From contig CACZWQ010000034.1 of NCBI GenBank assembly GCA_902784855.1, positions 1 through 34,474 on the forward strand: a stretch of DNA of 34,474 nt. The letters run 5' to 3'. Below, piece after piece: positions 7,585-16,774 of this stretch (the first letter of the stretch is position 1; each line of letters starts with the position of its first letter). Origin of the DNA: an uncultured Ruminococcus sp. Lineage in GTDB: Bacteria > Bacillota > Clostridia > Oscillospirales > Acutalibacteraceae. Below the pieces are notes generated by a model. The model was not told the origin of the DNA. It saw nothing but the letters and a program-made list of their open reading frames with translations, and did not search any database. The position numbers and the translations under genes were made by a program.

Positions 7585-7732
7585 TCAACGGCGGGGTCAA
7601 GCGCAGCGTGACGCTGCACCCACTCACGGCAGTGTGACGTTGCACCCACTCACGGCAGCGTGACGCTGCACCCACTCACGCCTTTGGAACAGTTGAATGA
7701 TCGGGAAAACGTCATCAACGGCGTGGTCAAGC
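7585..7732 (+). repeat. Three-unit palindromic repeat array flanked by 18-bp direct repeats
   Basis: Three back-to-back 26-bp units lie at 7603-7628, 7629-7654 and 7655-7680. Each is a GCAGCGTGACGCTGC hairpin plus ACCCACTCACG. Unit 2 differs only by two C-to-T changes that turn two pairs into G-U wobbles on the plus strand. The array is bracketed by TCAACGGCGGGGTCAAGC (7585-7602) and its one-mismatch copy at 7715-7732. This fills most of the gene-free stretch 7529-7834; the rest holds the two flanking promoters. No open frame of note. Confidence 0.8.
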
Positions 7733-7776
7733 AAATTCCTGTTATTTAAAAAAAGGTAGATTTTTTTGGGAATCTG

Positions 7777-7785
7777 TGTTATCAT
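7777..7785 (+). promoter_or_regulatory. Extended -10 promoter of the lipoprotein gene
   Basis: TGTTATCAT is an extended -10 (TGn plus TATCAT), about 50 nt upstream of the lipoprotein start. The -35 position carries only TAGATT. The form resembles the extended -10 at 332-340. Confidence 0.4.
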
Positions 7786-7834
7786 GGTATCAAAAAAGAA
7801 GTGAGTCCGGGTTGACCGGAAAGGAGCAAAAGAA

Positions 7835-8599
7835 ATGAAAAAGAACCTTTGGGTACTGATTGCGGTCATGCTGGTTGGCTTGCTGACCACAGCGTGTCAA
7901 GGCAATCCCGCCGGAAAAGGCACCTCCGCCGAAACGGCTGAAACGACGGAATTGACGGAAGTGACGGAGACGACGGAAAAGCTGCCCGCAACGGATTATG
8001 AACTCTTATATTCGGATGATGCTTTCCAAGTGATCCGTTCGAAGCAGACATTAGACGAGTTAAAACGATCGGTCTTGTATCAACAGCCGGATGATTTAAC
8101 CGTCGTCAAGGAGAGCGATTCCGAATTTCTGGTGCGCTGGGGGCAGGGAGCGGATACGTTGTACAGCAAGGAAGTGTTCGGAGAAGACGGCAAGCTGTTG
8201 GATGATGTGTTTGTTGTGGTTGTCGAACAGAAAAAGGTGAATGATCACGGCGGCGAATTCACCGCTTTTTATCCCTACCATATGACAGCTCACCATTGGA
8301 CGCTGTCCGAAGCGGAAAGCGGGTATACATTTGTATCTTCCGATCACGATCCCTTTGCAAAAGCCGTAGAGCTGAAGCCGGGCGCGTCTGTCTTTACCGA
8401 TCTCGCGCAATACTATCGGGATCACGGCTGCGAGGTGCGGGAGGAAGGCGATGATCAAAACGGCGGCACTATCTTGGTGACCATGGGCTCCGACAGCGCC
8501 AAGCGATTCCAAATCCTTGTCGCCGCAGACGGCAGCGACAGCTTCACCATGCGCTGCAGCTTGCCCGAAGCTTCCGATTCGCAGCAAGTATCACCGTAA
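7835..8599 (+). CDS. Putative lipoprotein, function unknown
   Basis: A 254-aa protein with a lipoprotein signal: MKKNLWVLIAVMLVGLLTTAC, the cysteine at residue 21 being the likely lipidation site (LTTAC is a slightly atypical lipobox). A Thr/Glu-rich spacer (about residues 30-50, TAETTELTEVTETTEK) leads into a soluble domain of mixed alpha/beta composition that I do not recognise. GGAGC precedes the ATG. Short Thr-rich linkers of this kind are common behind the lipid anchor in clostridial lipoproteins. No operon partner is clear: the next start codon (8614) follows 15 nt after the stop but opens a broken frame. No function is proposed. Confidence 0.75.
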   Translation: MKKNLWVLIAVMLVGLLTTACQGNPAGKGTSAETAETTELTEVTETTEKLPATDYELLYSDDAFQVIRSKQTLDELKRSVLYQQPDDLTVVKESDSEFLVRWGQGADTLYSKEVFGEDGKLLDDVFVVVVEQKKVNDHGGEFTAFYPYHMTAHHWTLSEAESGYTFVSSDHDPFAKAVELKPGASVFTDLAQYYRDHGCEVREEGDDQNGGTILVTMGSDSAKRFQILVAADGSDSFTMRCSLPEASDSQQVSP

Positions 8600-8613
8600 C
8601 GAGGAGAGAGAAA

Positions 8614-9327
8614 ATGATCCATAAACTGTTTTCACATTAAACCACAGCGGATTTAAAAATACAATTCAGCACCCTGCACAAATTTAGGCGCGCGCTGTTG
8701 GCTGACTTCTGCCGGTACATGGAGATCGGCAATCATTACTGGGAGTACGAGGACAACTGCGTCCTGAACGACGGGATCGACATCGACATTCTTTACCGCG
8801 ATCTCGATGAATTCTGCGACGGCGTCGCGCGGGTCGCGGAGAGATTTGAAGCGGGCAACGGCTACACGACCTGCATGTGGCACAATCTTTTGACCTGTAA
8901 GATCGTTTGCGACAAGCACGGAAGGCTTCAAGGCGCGAAGGACCGCTTTTCGATCCCGTATCCCGAAGAGCTGAGGAAAAACATCATCGAGCGAAACACC
9001 GCCCTGTTATACCGCGCCATGCCTGCCTACTCCCTGCAACTGAAAAAAGCAAGCGGCAGGAACGACCGGGTCAGCGTGATTCATCGGACAGCTGCCTTTT
9101 TGGAATCGTACTTCGATGTGATCTTTGCGTTGAACAGGCAAACGCATCCGGGGGAAAAGCGGCTCGTTGCGCTTTGCAAAAAGAATTGCGCCGTGCTTCC
9201 CGAACGCTTTGAAGAAAACCTCGACCGGCTGTTTGACGATCTGACGTCAGGCGGCGATAAGCTGAACGAAAATTTGGACGCCGTTATCTCGGCGCTGCGA
9301 GAAACGCTGGCGCGGGAGGGATTTTAG
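8614..9327 (+). pseudogene. 5'-damaged nucleotidyltransferase-like gene (DUF4037 type)
   Basis: The intact-looking part (from about 8686) reads RRALLADFCRYMEIGNHYW, then DNCVLNDGIDIDILYRDLDEF and TTCMWHNLLTCKIVCDKHGR. This resembles the middle and C-terminal part of bacterial nucleotidyltransferase-fold proteins of the DUF4037 type. The N-terminal G-S-x(n)-D-x-D catalytic segment, normally about 50 residues before this point, is absent. The only well-placed start, ATG 8614 behind GAGGAGAG, is in the same frame but meets TAA after eight codons (8638-8640). Past the stop the frame is open to 9327 with no ATG and only a TTG at 8698 lacking a ribosome binding site. I infer a decayed remnant. A bidirectional terminator follows. 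Confidence 0.65.
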
Positions 9328-9350
9328 CCCGTAGGCAAACAGTTTCTGTG

Positions 9351-9392
9351 AAAAAATAAGCACCTTCGAATTAGCTTCGAGGGTGCATTTTT
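9351..9392. terminator. Bidirectional terminator
   Basis: An 11-bp stem with one mismatch (GCACCTTCGAA at 9360-9370, TTCGAGGGTGC at 9376-9386) is flanked by an A run on the left (9351-9356) and a T run on the right (9388-9393). It can end both the plus-strand remnant and the minus-strand rex-rmuC transcript. Confidence 0.8.
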
Positions 9393-9399
9393 TCAATTT

Positions 9400-9444
9400 G
9401 GGTGCAGCGTCACGCTGCCGTGATTGGGTGCAGCGTCACGCTGC
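9400..9444 (-). repeat. Two-unit palindromic repeat array
   Basis: On the minus strand two GCAGCGTGACGCTGC-ACCCA units lie with an exact 26-bp period (units start at 9444 and 9418), the first followed by ATCACG and the second by AATTG. They sit in the 3' untranslated part of the rmuC transcript, before its terminator. The units match those at 7603-7680. Confidence 0.8.
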
Positions 9445-9453
9445 CTCGCCGCT

Positions 9454-10707
9454 TTATTCTTCCAAAAACTCAACGGGCGTTTCCACGTCCTTGAGCCTGC
9501 GCTGGATCTGGCGCGTCCGCACACCCACCAGCGTATCCAGCTCCTTATTTGCCTGATCGAGGCGCTTTTGGGTGTTCTCGAGCACCTTGGCAAAGGAGTC
9601 GAATTCCTTTTTCACGCTGCCGAGCACCTGCCAGACCTCTGCGCTGCGCTTTTGCACGGCGAGGGTCCTAAAGCCCATCTGGATCGAATTGAGCAGCGCC
9701 GCCATGGTGCTGGGTCCCGCGATATTGACCTTGTAGTCGCGCTGGAGCACCTCGACCATGCCGCGGTTGACGACCTCGCTGTACAGCCCCTCAAAGGGCA
9801 GGAACATGATCGCAAACTCGGTGGTGTTGGGCGGGTCGATGTATTTGGAGCTGATGTCGCGCGCCTCGTTCTTGATCGTCGCGATCAGCGTTTTGGCGCA
9901 CGCGTCGATCTGTGCCTTGTCGCCGTTTTCGATCGCCTCGCGCAGGGCGGCATAGGTGTCGCCCGGGAACTTGGAGTCGATCGGCAGCCAGATAAAGCCG
10001 TCGTCCTTGGCGGGCAGCTTGACCGCGAATTCCACGACATTCTTGGAGCCCTTCTTGGTCGCGACATTTTCGGCGTACTGCTCGGGAGAGAGGATCTCGC
10101 TGAGAATGCTGCCGAGCTGGATCTCGCCGAGGATGCCGCGCGTCTTGACGTTGGAGAGCACCTTTTTCAGGTCGCCGACGCCCGCAGCGAGGTTCTGCAT
10201 CTCGCCCAAGCCCTTATAGACCTGCTCCAGACGCTGGCTGACGAGCGAAAAGCTCTTGTTCATCTTGTCCTCGAGCGACTTTTCCAAGCGCTCGTCAACG
10301 GTTTTGCGCATTTCGTCGAGCTGACGGTTATTGTCCTGCTGCATGGCGTCCAGCCGCTTGTCCAGCGATTCGCGCAGCAGGTTCATCTTCTCGTCGTTCT
10401 GCTTGGTGAACGCGTCCATCCTGTCCTCTAGACTGCGCATCCGCTCATACTGGCTGCGCGAAAAGTCACGCTGGTTCTCCGACAGCAGGTCGCCCATGTT
10501 CTTGACCGCGCTCTGCGTCTGCGCGCCCAGCTCCTGCCGCAGCTCGCTCTGTCCCGCGGCGATCTCGCGCCGCACGGAATCGGTGATCTCCTGTGTGACG
10601 TCGGGGCTGTTATTCCTTTTTAATATCAAATACAGCGTCATCAATGCGATCAACAGGGTGACGGCAGCGATGACTACAAGCACGATTTCCATGTTCATCT
10701 CCATCAT
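9454..10707 (-). CDS. rmuC: RmuC-family DNA recombination protein
   Basis: A 417-aa protein. Residues about 6-26 (VLVVIAAVTLLIALMTLYLIL) form one membrane helix. Residues about 30-190 are a long charged coiled coil rich in Gln, Glu, Arg and Met (QNDEKMNLLRESLDKRLDAM). From about 195 comes the RmuC domain with its hallmark sequences NVKTRGILGEIQLGSIL, WLPIDSKFPGD, FEGLYSEVV and NIAGPSTMAALLNSIQMGFRTL. RmuC proteins are predicted membrane-tethered nucleases that limit inversions and aberrant recombination. The ATG at 10707 overlaps the rex stop codon (ATGATG, 4 nt), so translation is probably coupled to rex. Internal ATGs at 10704, 10698 and 10692 are alternative starts. Confidence 0.92.
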   Translation of the reverse strand: MMEMNMEIVLVVIAAVTLLIALMTLYLILKRNNSPDVTQEITDSVRREIAAGQSELRQELGAQTQSAVKNMGDLLSENQRDFSRSQYERMRSLEDRMDAFTKQNDEKMNLLRESLDKRLDAMQQDNNRQLDEMRKTVDERLEKSLEDKMNKSFSLVSQRLEQVYKGLGEMQNLAAGVGDLKKVLSNVKTRGILGEIQLGSILSEILSPEQYAENVATKKGSKNVVEFAVKLPAKDDGFIWLPIDSKFPGDTYAALREAIENGDKAQIDACAKTLIATIKNEARDISSKYIDPPNTTEFAIMFLPFEGLYSEVVNRGMVEVLQRDYKVNIAGPSTMAALLNSIQMGFRTLAVQKRSAEVWQVLGSVKKEFDSFAKVLENTQKRLDQANKELDTLVGVRTRQIQRRLKDVETPVEFLEE

Positions 10708-11348
10708 TCGTCTTCCTCGTGCTGCCGGATACGGTAGCAGAGGGTCATCAGGGTATCGCTGAGATGGACGTTTTCGACGACCGTGTCGCTGTACTTGGAC
10801 GTGATGTCGTAGTGGCTGAAATTCCAGAAACAGCGGATCCCCAGCTGATAGAGCCGCTCGAGCATGTTTTCCGCGTTTTGCTTGGGGATGCAGAGAAACG
10901 CCGCGTCCACATGGTTCTCCCGGCAAAAGCTCTCCAGCTCCGCCTCGTCGCGCACGGTGATCGAGCCGAGCGATTCTCCTACCTTGCTCCTGTCTGTTTC
11001 AAAGCCGCCGATCAGCGAGAAGCCCAGCTTGTGAAAATCAAGGTGCTTCGCGATGGCGGTGCCGAAATTGCCCACGCCGACGAGGATCGCCTTGTAGTTA
11101 TTGTTCAGCCCGAGGATGTTCTGGATCTCTCTGCGCAGCTGGCTGACGCTGTAGCCGTAGCCCTGCTGTCCGAAGCCGCCGAAGCAGTTGAAATCCTGAC
11201 GCACCTGAGAGGCGGTCACATTCATGATCTGCGCCAGCTTGGTGGAGGAGATCCGCTCCACCTTCTGCTCGTCGAGCTCCGATAAAAAGCGGTAATATCT
11301 CGGCAGACGCCTGATAACCGACATGGAAATGCTGTCATTCTTAGACAT
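10704..11348 (-). CDS. rex: Redox-sensing transcriptional repressor Rex
   Basis: A 214-aa repressor that reads the NADH/NAD+ ratio; NADH releases it from DNA. Residues about 8-75 are the winged helix (VIRRLPRYYRFLSEL, then ISSTKLAQIMNVTASQVRQD, and FGGFGQQGYGY in the wing). From about 87 is the Rossmann domain with the dinucleotide loop GVGNFG (91-96), and the C-terminal swapped helix ends HEEDE. The ATG at 11348 follows AGAGGTG; a GTG six bases earlier is possible. rmuC overlaps its end by 4 nt. It lies directly downstream of acn-icd, separated by a terminator, and a near-consensus Rex site is found in the acn-icd promoter (14624-14641), suggesting a local target. Confidence 0.95.
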   Translation of the reverse strand: MSKNDSISMSVIRRLPRYYRFLSELDEQKVERISSTKLAQIMNVTASQVRQDFNCFGGFGQQGYGYSVSQLRREIQNILGLNNNYKAILVGVGNFGTAIAKHLDFHKLGFSLIGGFETDRSKVGESLGSITVRDEAELESFCRENHVDAAFLCIPKQNAENMLERLYQLGIRCFWNFSHYDITSKYSDTVVENVHLSDTLMTLCYRIRQHEEDE

Positions 11349-11373
11349 TACCACACCTCTTTTCCGTTGGATG

Positions 11374-11413
11374 TTAAAAATGAGAGTTGAGAGCAGCTTG
11401 TACTCTCAACTCT
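11374..11413 (-). terminator. Terminator of the acn-icd operon
   Basis: Read on the minus strand, an 11-bp stem (AGAGTTGAGAG, 9-nt loop, CTCTCAACTCT; plus positions 83-93 and 403-413 after 11300/11000) is followed by CATTTTTAAC. It separates icd from rex. No good rex promoter was picked out downstream of it, in the 25 nt before the rex ribosome binding site. Confidence 0.8.
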
Positions 11414-11429
11414 TTATGTCGATCAAAAA

Positions 11430-12635
11430 TCAGGCGAGAACCAATCTTTCGTCGATCGCCCGCAGGAACGCCTCGGTGTTGACCTTCTGCTTGTTCGGGA
11501 GGGTCGAGATCAGATAGAGATCGCCGGTCATGATGCCGTCCTCGATGGTCTGAATGGTCGCCTGCTCCAGCTTGTCGGCAAATGCCATCAGCTCGGGCAG
11601 CTTATCCAGCTCGCCGCGCTTGCGCAGTGCGCCCGTCCAGGCAAAGATGGTCGCGACAGAGTTGGTCGAGGTCTCCTCGCCCTTGAGGTGCTTGTAGTAG
11701 TGGCGCTGTACGGTGCCGTGCGCTGCCTCGTACTCATAGATGCCGTCGGGAGAGACGAGCACGCTCGTCATCATCGCCAGAGAGCCGAAGGCAGTGGCGA
11801 TCATGTCGCTCATGACGTCGCCGTCGTAGTTCTTGCACGCCCACATATAGCCGCCCTCGCTGCGGATGACGCGCGCGACCGCGTCGTCGATCAGGGTGTA
11901 GAAGAAGGTGATGCCCGCATCCTCGAATTTGTCCTTGTACTCGTTTTCAAAGATCTCGTTGAAGACATCCTTGAAGCGGTGGTCGTAGATCTTGCTGATG
12001 GTGTCCTTGGTGGCAAACCACACGTCGAGCTTCTGGTCGAGCGCGTAGTTGAAGCAGCTTCTCGCGAAGGAGGAAATGCTCTTGTCGAGGTTGTGCATGC
12101 CCTGGATGACGCCGTCGGTGGTGAAGTCGAAGATGGTGCTGCGCTCCTCGGTGCCGTCGGGCTTGGTGACGCAGAGCTCCGCCTTGCTGCCGGCCTCCAC
12201 GCGCATCTCGGTGTTCTTGTAAACGTCGCCGTAGGCGTGACGCGCGATGCAGATGGGCTTTTTCCATGTGGGGATGTAGGGGGTGATGCCCTTGACAAGG
12301 ATCGGGCTGCGGAACACGGTGCCGTCAAGGATGGCGCGGATGGTGCCGTTGGGCGATTTCCACATGCTCTTGAGGTTATATTCGGTCATGCGCGCCGCGT
12401 TGGGGGTGATGGTCGCGCACTTGACCGCCACGCCGTATTTCTTGGTGGCGTTGGCGCTGTCGATGGTCACCTGATCGTCGGTGTCGTTGCGCATTTTGAG
12501 TCCGAGGTCATAATACTCGGTCTTGAGATCCACATAGGGGGTGATGAGGATATCCTTGATCTGCTGCCAGATCACGCGGGTCATCTCGTCGCCGTCCATC
12601 TCGACCAGCGGCGTTTTCATCTGAATCTTGTCCAT
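11430..12635 (-). CDS. icd: NADP-dependent isocitrate dehydrogenase, type II (eukaryote-like)
   Basis: A 401-aa enzyme converting isocitrate to 2-oxoglutarate, CO2 and NADPH in the cytoplasm. It is the subfamily II form shared with eukaryotic IDH1/2, shown by [15 protein letters not shown] at the start, [34 protein letters not shown] (substrate-loop S and R), ARHAYGD (the catalytic-loop arginine), and [20 protein letters not shown] (metal-binding aspartates). [13 protein letters not shown] carries the NADP-binding H-G-T segment. The ATG shares one base with the acn stop codon (TAATG), so it is translationally coupled to acn. A terminator follows. Together with aconitase it supplies 2-oxoglutarate for glutamate synthesis; a citrate synthase gene is not in the window. 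Confidence 0.96.
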   Translation of the reverse strand: MDKIQMKTPLVEMDGDEMTRVIWQQIKDILITPYVDLKTEYYDLGLKMRNDTDDQVTIDSANATKKYGVAVKCATITPNAARMTEYNLKSMWKSPNGTIRAILDGTVFRSPILVKGITPYIPTWKKPICIARHAYGDVYKNTEMRVEAGSKAELCVTKPDGTEERSTIFDFTTDGVIQGMHNLDKSISSFARSCFNYALDQKLDVWFATKDTISKIYDHRFKDVFNEIFENEYKDKFEDAGITFFYTLIDDAVARVIRSEGGYMWACKNYDGDVMSDMIATAFGSLAMMTSVLVSPDGIYEYEAAHGTVQRHYYKHLKGEETSTNSVATIFAWTGALRKRGELDKLPELMAFADKLEQATIQTIEDGIMTGDLYLISTLPNKQKVNTEAFLRAIDERLVLA

Positions 12636-14566
12636 TAGCTGTTCTCCTTTGTATAGTCAAGCAGTCCGCCGGCGATGATGATCGCTCTGGTTCTGTCGGA
12701 CAGCTCACATTCGGCTTTGAAGCTCTCGCCGGTCGTCTGATTGACGACGGTGATGTCCTGTGCGGCGGCGATCTCTTCCTTGACGCGGGGGAGAGAAAGC
12801 ATGTCGCCGAGCTTGATCTTATCATAATCCGCCGCGTCCTTGAAGGTGAGGGGGAGGATGCCGGCGTTGATCAGGTTGCTCTTGTGGATGCGCGCGAAGC
12901 TCTTGACGAGCACCGCCTTCACGCCGAGATAGAGGGGCGCGAGCGCGGCATGCTCACGGGAAGAGCCCTGGCCGTAGTTTTCGCCGCCGACGATGATGCT
13001 CTTGCCGAGCGCCTTGGCTCTTTGCGGGAACTCTTTGTCGCAGACGGTGAAGCAGTGCTCCGAGATTTTCGGGATATTGGAACGCAGGGGCAGGATCTTG
13101 GCGCCCGCGGGCATGATGTGGTCGGTGGTGATGTTGTCGCCGACCTTCAGCGAGCAGGAAGCCTCGATGCTGTCGGTCAGCGGGCTGGTCGCGGGATATT
13201 CCTTGATGTTGGGACCGCGCAGGATCTCCACGCTGTCCATCTCCTCGACGGGAGCGGGGTCGATGACCATGTTGTCGTTGATCAGGAATTTCTCGGGCTG
13301 GGGGATATCCACCGCGTCGCCCAAGGTCCGCGGGTCGGTAAAGACGCCCGCCAGAGCGGAGACCGCCGCCGTCTCGGGAGAAACGAGATAGATCTGACCG
13401 TCGGCTGTGCCGCTTCTGCCTTCAAAGTTGCGGTTGAAGGTGCGCAGCGAGACGCCGCCGCTGTTGGGCGACTGTCCCATGCCGATGCAGGGGCCGCAGG
13501 CGCTCTCGAGGATGCGCGCGCCCGCCGCGATCATATCGCCCAGCGCGCCGTTGAGCGCGAGCATATTGAATACCTGCTTGCTGCCCGGTGCGATCGCGAG
13601 AGAAACATTATCGGCGACCTTTTTGCCCTTGAGGATGTGCGCGACGCGCATCATATCCAGATAGCTGGAGTTGGTGCAGGAGCCGATGCAGACCTGATCG
13701 ACGGTCTTGCCCGAGAGCTCCTTGATGGTTTTGATGTTGTCGGGGGAATGGGGGCACGCTGCCAGCGGTTCAAGTGATGAGAGGTCGATCTCGATGACCT
13801 CGTCGTAAACCGCGTCCGCGTCGGCGCTCAGCTCCACATAATCCTCTTCTCTGTCCTGCGCTTTCAGGAAGGCGCGGGTGGTCTCGTCGGAGGGGAAGAT
13901 GGAGGTGGTGGCGCCCAGCTCGGCGCCCATGTTGGTGATGGTGGCTCTTTCGGGCACGGTCAGGGTCGCGACGCCCTCGCCGCCGTATTCGACGATCTTG
14001 CCGACGCCGCCCTTGACGCTCATCACGCGCAGCACCGCGAGGATGATGTCCTTTGCGGAGACCCAAGGAGAAAGCTTGCCGGTCAGGTTGACGCGCACCA
14101 TCTTCGGCATGGTGATGTAATAGGCGCCGCCGCCCATCGCGACCGCGACGTCCAAGCCGCCCGCGCCGATGGCGAGCATGCCGATGCCGCCGCCCGTGGG
14201 GGTGTGGCTGTCGGAGCCGATGAGGGTCTTGCCGGGCTTGCCGAAGCGCTCGAGATGCACCTGATGGCAGATGCCGTTGCCCGGGCGGGAGAAGTAGATG
14301 CCGTGCTTTTTGCACACCGACTGAATAAAGCGGTGATCGTCGGCGTTTTCAAAGCCGGTTTGTAAGGTGTTGTGGTCGATATAAGCGACGCTCTTCTCCG
14401 TTTTGACACGGGGAATGCCCATCGCCTCGTATTCGATATACGCCATGGTGCCTGTCGCGTCCTGCGTCAGCGTCTGGTCGATTTTCAGACCGATGTCGTT
14501 GCCGACGATCATTTCGCCCGACACAAGGTGTTCTTTGATGATTTTCTGTGCAATTGTGAATCCCAT
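12635..14566 (-). CDS. acn: Aconitate hydratase
   Basis: A 643-aa [4Fe-4S] enzyme isomerising citrate to isocitrate. The three cluster cysteines are visible: one in [15 protein letters not shown] (about residue 295) and two in the [16 protein letters not shown] stretch (about 355-360). Other family landmarks are [33 protein letters not shown], and the swivelling domain with [16 protein letters not shown] near residue 535. The length matches the mitochondrial-like/LeuC-like aconitases common in Clostridia rather than the 890-aa AcnA. GGAGG precedes the ATG. It is the first gene of acn-icd, under a promoter whose -10 box is embedded in a Rex-like operator. Confidence 0.95.
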   Translation of the reverse strand: MGFTIAQKIIKEHLVSGEMIVGNDIGLKIDQTLTQDATGTMAYIEYEAMGIPRVKTEKSVAYIDHNTLQTGFENADDHRFIQSVCKKHGIYFSRPGNGICHQVHLERFGKPGKTLIGSDSHTPTGGGIGMLAIGAGGLDVAVAMGGGAYYITMPKMVRVNLTGKLSPWVSAKDIILAVLRVMSVKGGVGKIVEYGGEGVATLTVPERATITNMGAELGATTSIFPSDETTRAFLKAQDREEDYVELSADADAVYDEVIEIDLSSLEPLAACPHSPDNIKTIKELSGKTVDQVCIGSCTNSSYLDMMRVAHILKGKKVADNVSLAIAPGSKQVFNMLALNGALGDMIAAGARILESACGPCIGMGQSPNSGGVSLRTFNRNFEGRSGTADGQIYLVSPETAAVSALAGVFTDPRTLGDAVDIPQPEKFLINDNMVIDPAPVEEMDSVEILRGPNIKEYPATSPLTDSIEASCSLKVGDNITTDHIMPAGAKILPLRSNIPKISEHCFTVCDKEFPQRAKALGKSIIVGGENYGQGSSREHAALAPLYLGVKAVLVKSFARIHKSNLINAGILPLTFKDAADYDKIKLGDMLSLPRVKEEIAAAQDITVVNQTTGESFKAECELSDRTRAIIIAGGLLDYTKENS

Positions 14567-14623
14567 ATTGTATCCTCCAATTCCAAAATTTATGGTTCCG
14601 GCGAGATCCGAGATGACGCCATT

Positions 14624-14658
14624 ATGTTAATTATATAACAATCTGTTGGTGTTGTAAA
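14624..14658 (-). promoter_or_regulatory. acn-icd promoter with embedded Rex operator
   Basis: On the minus strand TTTACA (14658-14653), 17 nt, then TATAAT (14635-14630): a near-perfect sigma-A promoter. Overlapping the -10 is TTGTTATATAATTAACAT (14641-14624), which matches the clostridial Rex consensus TTGTTAANNNNTTAACAA at 12 of 14 specified positions. Rex bound here would block polymerase directly. Confidence 0.75.
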
Positions 14659-14704
14659 GTTAAAAAAACGTAATCTGCCACTAAATATGGAAAAGTTCCT
14701 TTTA

Positions 14705-14758
14705 TAATTCTGTAATAGAATTAAGATAACGCAGGATATTGTTATATCAGGCAATATC
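14705..14758. promoter_or_regulatory. Two unassigned dyads between acn and typA promoters
   Basis: A 19-bp palindrome TAATTCTGTAATAGAATTA (14705-14723; 7-bp arms, 5-nt centre) and an inverted repeat GATATTG (735-741) / CAATATC (752-758) lie in the middle of the 338-nt intergenic region. Both are about 70-130 nt from either promoter. They could be operators acting on acn-icd from upstream or on typA. They do not fit Fur, PerR or CodY consensus sequences well. The rest of 14642-14827 shows nothing else. Confidence 0.35.
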
Positions 14759-14827
14759 TGCATACAGGGTTGGACATTTTTCGCAAAAACTTTCCCTCGC
14801 CGCAGTAAAAGGTGATGGATTTTACAA

Positions 14828-14856
14828 TTGCAAACCGCGTATCATAGTGCTATAAT
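14828..14856 (+). promoter_or_regulatory. Sigma-A promoter of typA
   Basis: TTGCAA (14828-14833), 17 nt, perfect TATAAT (14851-14856). The start point would be near 14863, about 40 nt before the typA ATG. Confidence 0.7.
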
Positions 14857-14904
14857 GAATAGGTATAAAAAGAGGTATTATCAAACAGAATCGGAGAATG
14901 CTTT

Positions 14905-16728
14905 ATGGACGTCAGAGAAAACCTGAGAAATATCGCCATCATCGCGCATGTCGACCACGGAAAGACCACCCTCGTCGACCAGCTGCTCAGACAGAGCGGC
15001 GTGTTCCGCGAGAACGAAGCGGTGGAGGAGCGCGTCATGGACTCCAACGACTTGGAGCGCGAGCGCGGCATCACCATCCTTTCCAAGCCCACGGCGGTGA
15101 TGTATCACGACATCAAGATCAACATCGTAGACACCCCCGGTCACGCCGATTTCGGCGGCGAGGTGGAGCGCATCTTGCAGATGGTCGACGGCGTGGTGCT
15201 GTTGGTCGACGCGTTTGAGGGCTGCATGCCCCAGACCCGTTTCGTGCTGAAGAAGGCGCTCGCACTCGGCAAGAAGCCGCTGGTGGTGCTCAATAAGATC
15301 GACCGCCCCGGCGCGCGCCCCGAGGAGGTCGTCGACGAGGTGCTCGACCTCTTTATCGAGCTGGGCGCTGACGACGAGCAGCTCGAATTCCCCGTAATCT
15401 ACGCTTCGGCGCGCGACGGCTATGCGAGCACCGACTATCACGAGACGGGAAGCGATATGCAGCCGCTCTTTGAAGCGATCGTCAACGAGATCCCCGCGCC
15501 GACGGGCGAGCTCGACGGCGGCTTGCAGATCTTGATCTCCAACATCGACGCGGACAACTTTGTCGGCAGGATCGGCGTCGGCAGGGTCGAGCGCGGCAGG
15601 GTCAAGAACGGTCAGTCCGTCACCCTCTGTCACACCGACGGCACCACCAAGGTGGTCAGGATCGGCAAGCTCTACCAATTTGAGGGGCTCAAGCGCACCG
15701 AATGCGACGAAGCCGCCCTCGGCGATATCGTCTGCATCAGCGGCGTGCAGGAGCTCAACATCGGCGAAACGCTCTGCGCCAACGACTGTGTGGAGCCGCT
15801 TCCCTTTGTCAAGATCGACGAGCCGACCGTCACCATGAACTTCATGGTCAACAATTCACCGTTCGCGGGACGAGAGGGCAAATATGTCACCTCGCGCAAC
15901 ATCCGCGACCGCCTTTTCAAGGAAACCGAGACCAACATCGCCCTGCGCGTCGAGGAGACCGACAGCGCCGACACCTTCAAGGTATCGGGCAGAGGCGAGC
16001 TGCACCTTTCCATCCTGATCGAGACCATGCGCCGCCAGAACTTTGAGTTTCAGGTCTCCCGCCCCGAGGTCATCACCAAGACCGTCGGCGGCAAGCTCTG
16101 CGAGCCGATGGAATATCTGATCATCGAGGTGCCCGACGCCTATGTGGGCGCGGTCATGGAAAAGCTCGGCTCCCGCAAGGCGGAGCTGATCAATATGGGC
16201 ACCCGCGACGGCGGCGTGACGCATATCGAATTCCGCATTCCGTCCAGAGGCTTGATGGGCTACCGACCCGAATTTCTCACCGACACCAACGGCAACGGCA
16301 TCATGAACCATGTGTTCGACGGCTATGAGCCGTTCAAGGGCGAGATCGTCACCCGCCATCAGGGCTCGCTGATCGCCTTTGAAACGGGCGATTCCGTCAC
16401 CTACGGACTGTACGCGGCGCAGGAGCGCGGCAGGCTCTTCATCGGCGCGGGCGTGCCCGTGTACGAGGGCATGATCGTCGGCGCCAGCCCCAAGGCGGAG
16501 GATATCACCGTCAACGTCTGCAAAAAGAAGCATATCACCAACACCCGCGCTTCCGGCTCGGACGACGCGCTCAAGCTCACACCCCCGACGGTCATGTCGC
16601 TGGAGCAGTGCCTGGAGTTCATCGCCGACGACGAGCTGGTGGAGGTGACTCCCGAAAACATCCGCATGCGCAAGCGCATCCTCTCAAAGGAGCTGCGCAT
16701 GAAACAACAGTTCAGGAAAAAGCAGTGA
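14905..16728 (+). CDS. typA: Ribosome-associated GTPase TypA/BipA
   Basis: A 607-aa translational GTPase of full family length. G1 is AHVDHGKTT (about residues 14-22), switch I contains ERERGITI, G3 is [14 protein letters not shown] and G4 is [10 protein letters not shown]. These are followed by domain II (from about 200), the EF-G-like domains III and V ([33 protein letters not shown]) and the TypA-specific C-terminal domain, with the diagnostic [20 protein letters not shown] and [17 protein letters not shown]. It binds the ribosome A-site region and is linked to stress, cold and 50S assembly. GGAGA precedes the ATG. The next gene starts within 50 nt, so the two may be co-transcribed. Confidence 0.97.
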   Translation: MDVRENLRNIAIIAHVDHGKTTLVDQLLRQSGVFRENEAVEERVMDSNDLERERGITILSKPTAVMYHDIKINIVDTPGHADFGGEVERILQMVDGVVLLVDAFEGCMPQTRFVLKKALALGKKPLVVLNKIDRPGARPEEVVDEVLDLFIELGADDEQLEFPVIYASARDGYASTDYHETGSDMQPLFEAIVNEIPAPTGELDGGLQILISNIDADNFVGRIGVGRVERGRVKNGQSVTLCHTDGTTKVVRIGKLYQFEGLKRTECDEAALGDIVCISGVQELNIGETLCANDCVEPLPFVKIDEPTVTMNFMVNNSPFAGREGKYVTSRNIRDRLFKETETNIALRVEETDSADTFKVSGRGELHLSILIETMRRQNFEFQVSRPEVITKTVGGKLCEPMEYLIIEVPDAYVGAVMEKLGSRKAELINMGTRDGGVTHIEFRIPSRGLMGYRPEFLTDTNGNGIMNHVFDGYEPFKGEIVTRHQGSLIAFETGDSVTYGLYAAQERGRLFIGAGVPVYEGMIVGASPKAEDITVNVCKKKHITNTRASGSDDALKLTPPTVMSLEQCLEFIADDELVEVTPENIRMRKRILSKELRMKQQFRKKQ

Positions 16729-16774
16729 TGTGCTCGCACCGCGAACCTTCGAAACGCTTTCCGTTTATTATTAT

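Noticed and set aside
7391-7663. Small frame ending in QRDAAPTHGSVTLHP, resembling one at 9393-9593
   Set aside because: The shared peptide is just the translation of the palindromic repeat units; it is not evidence for a gene family.
7603-7680. CRISPR array
   Set aside because: The 26-bp units are contiguous with no unique spacers, and no cas gene is present.
14703-14723. PerR/Fur box
   Set aside because: Only the left half TTATAAT fits; the palindrome centre and spacing do not.
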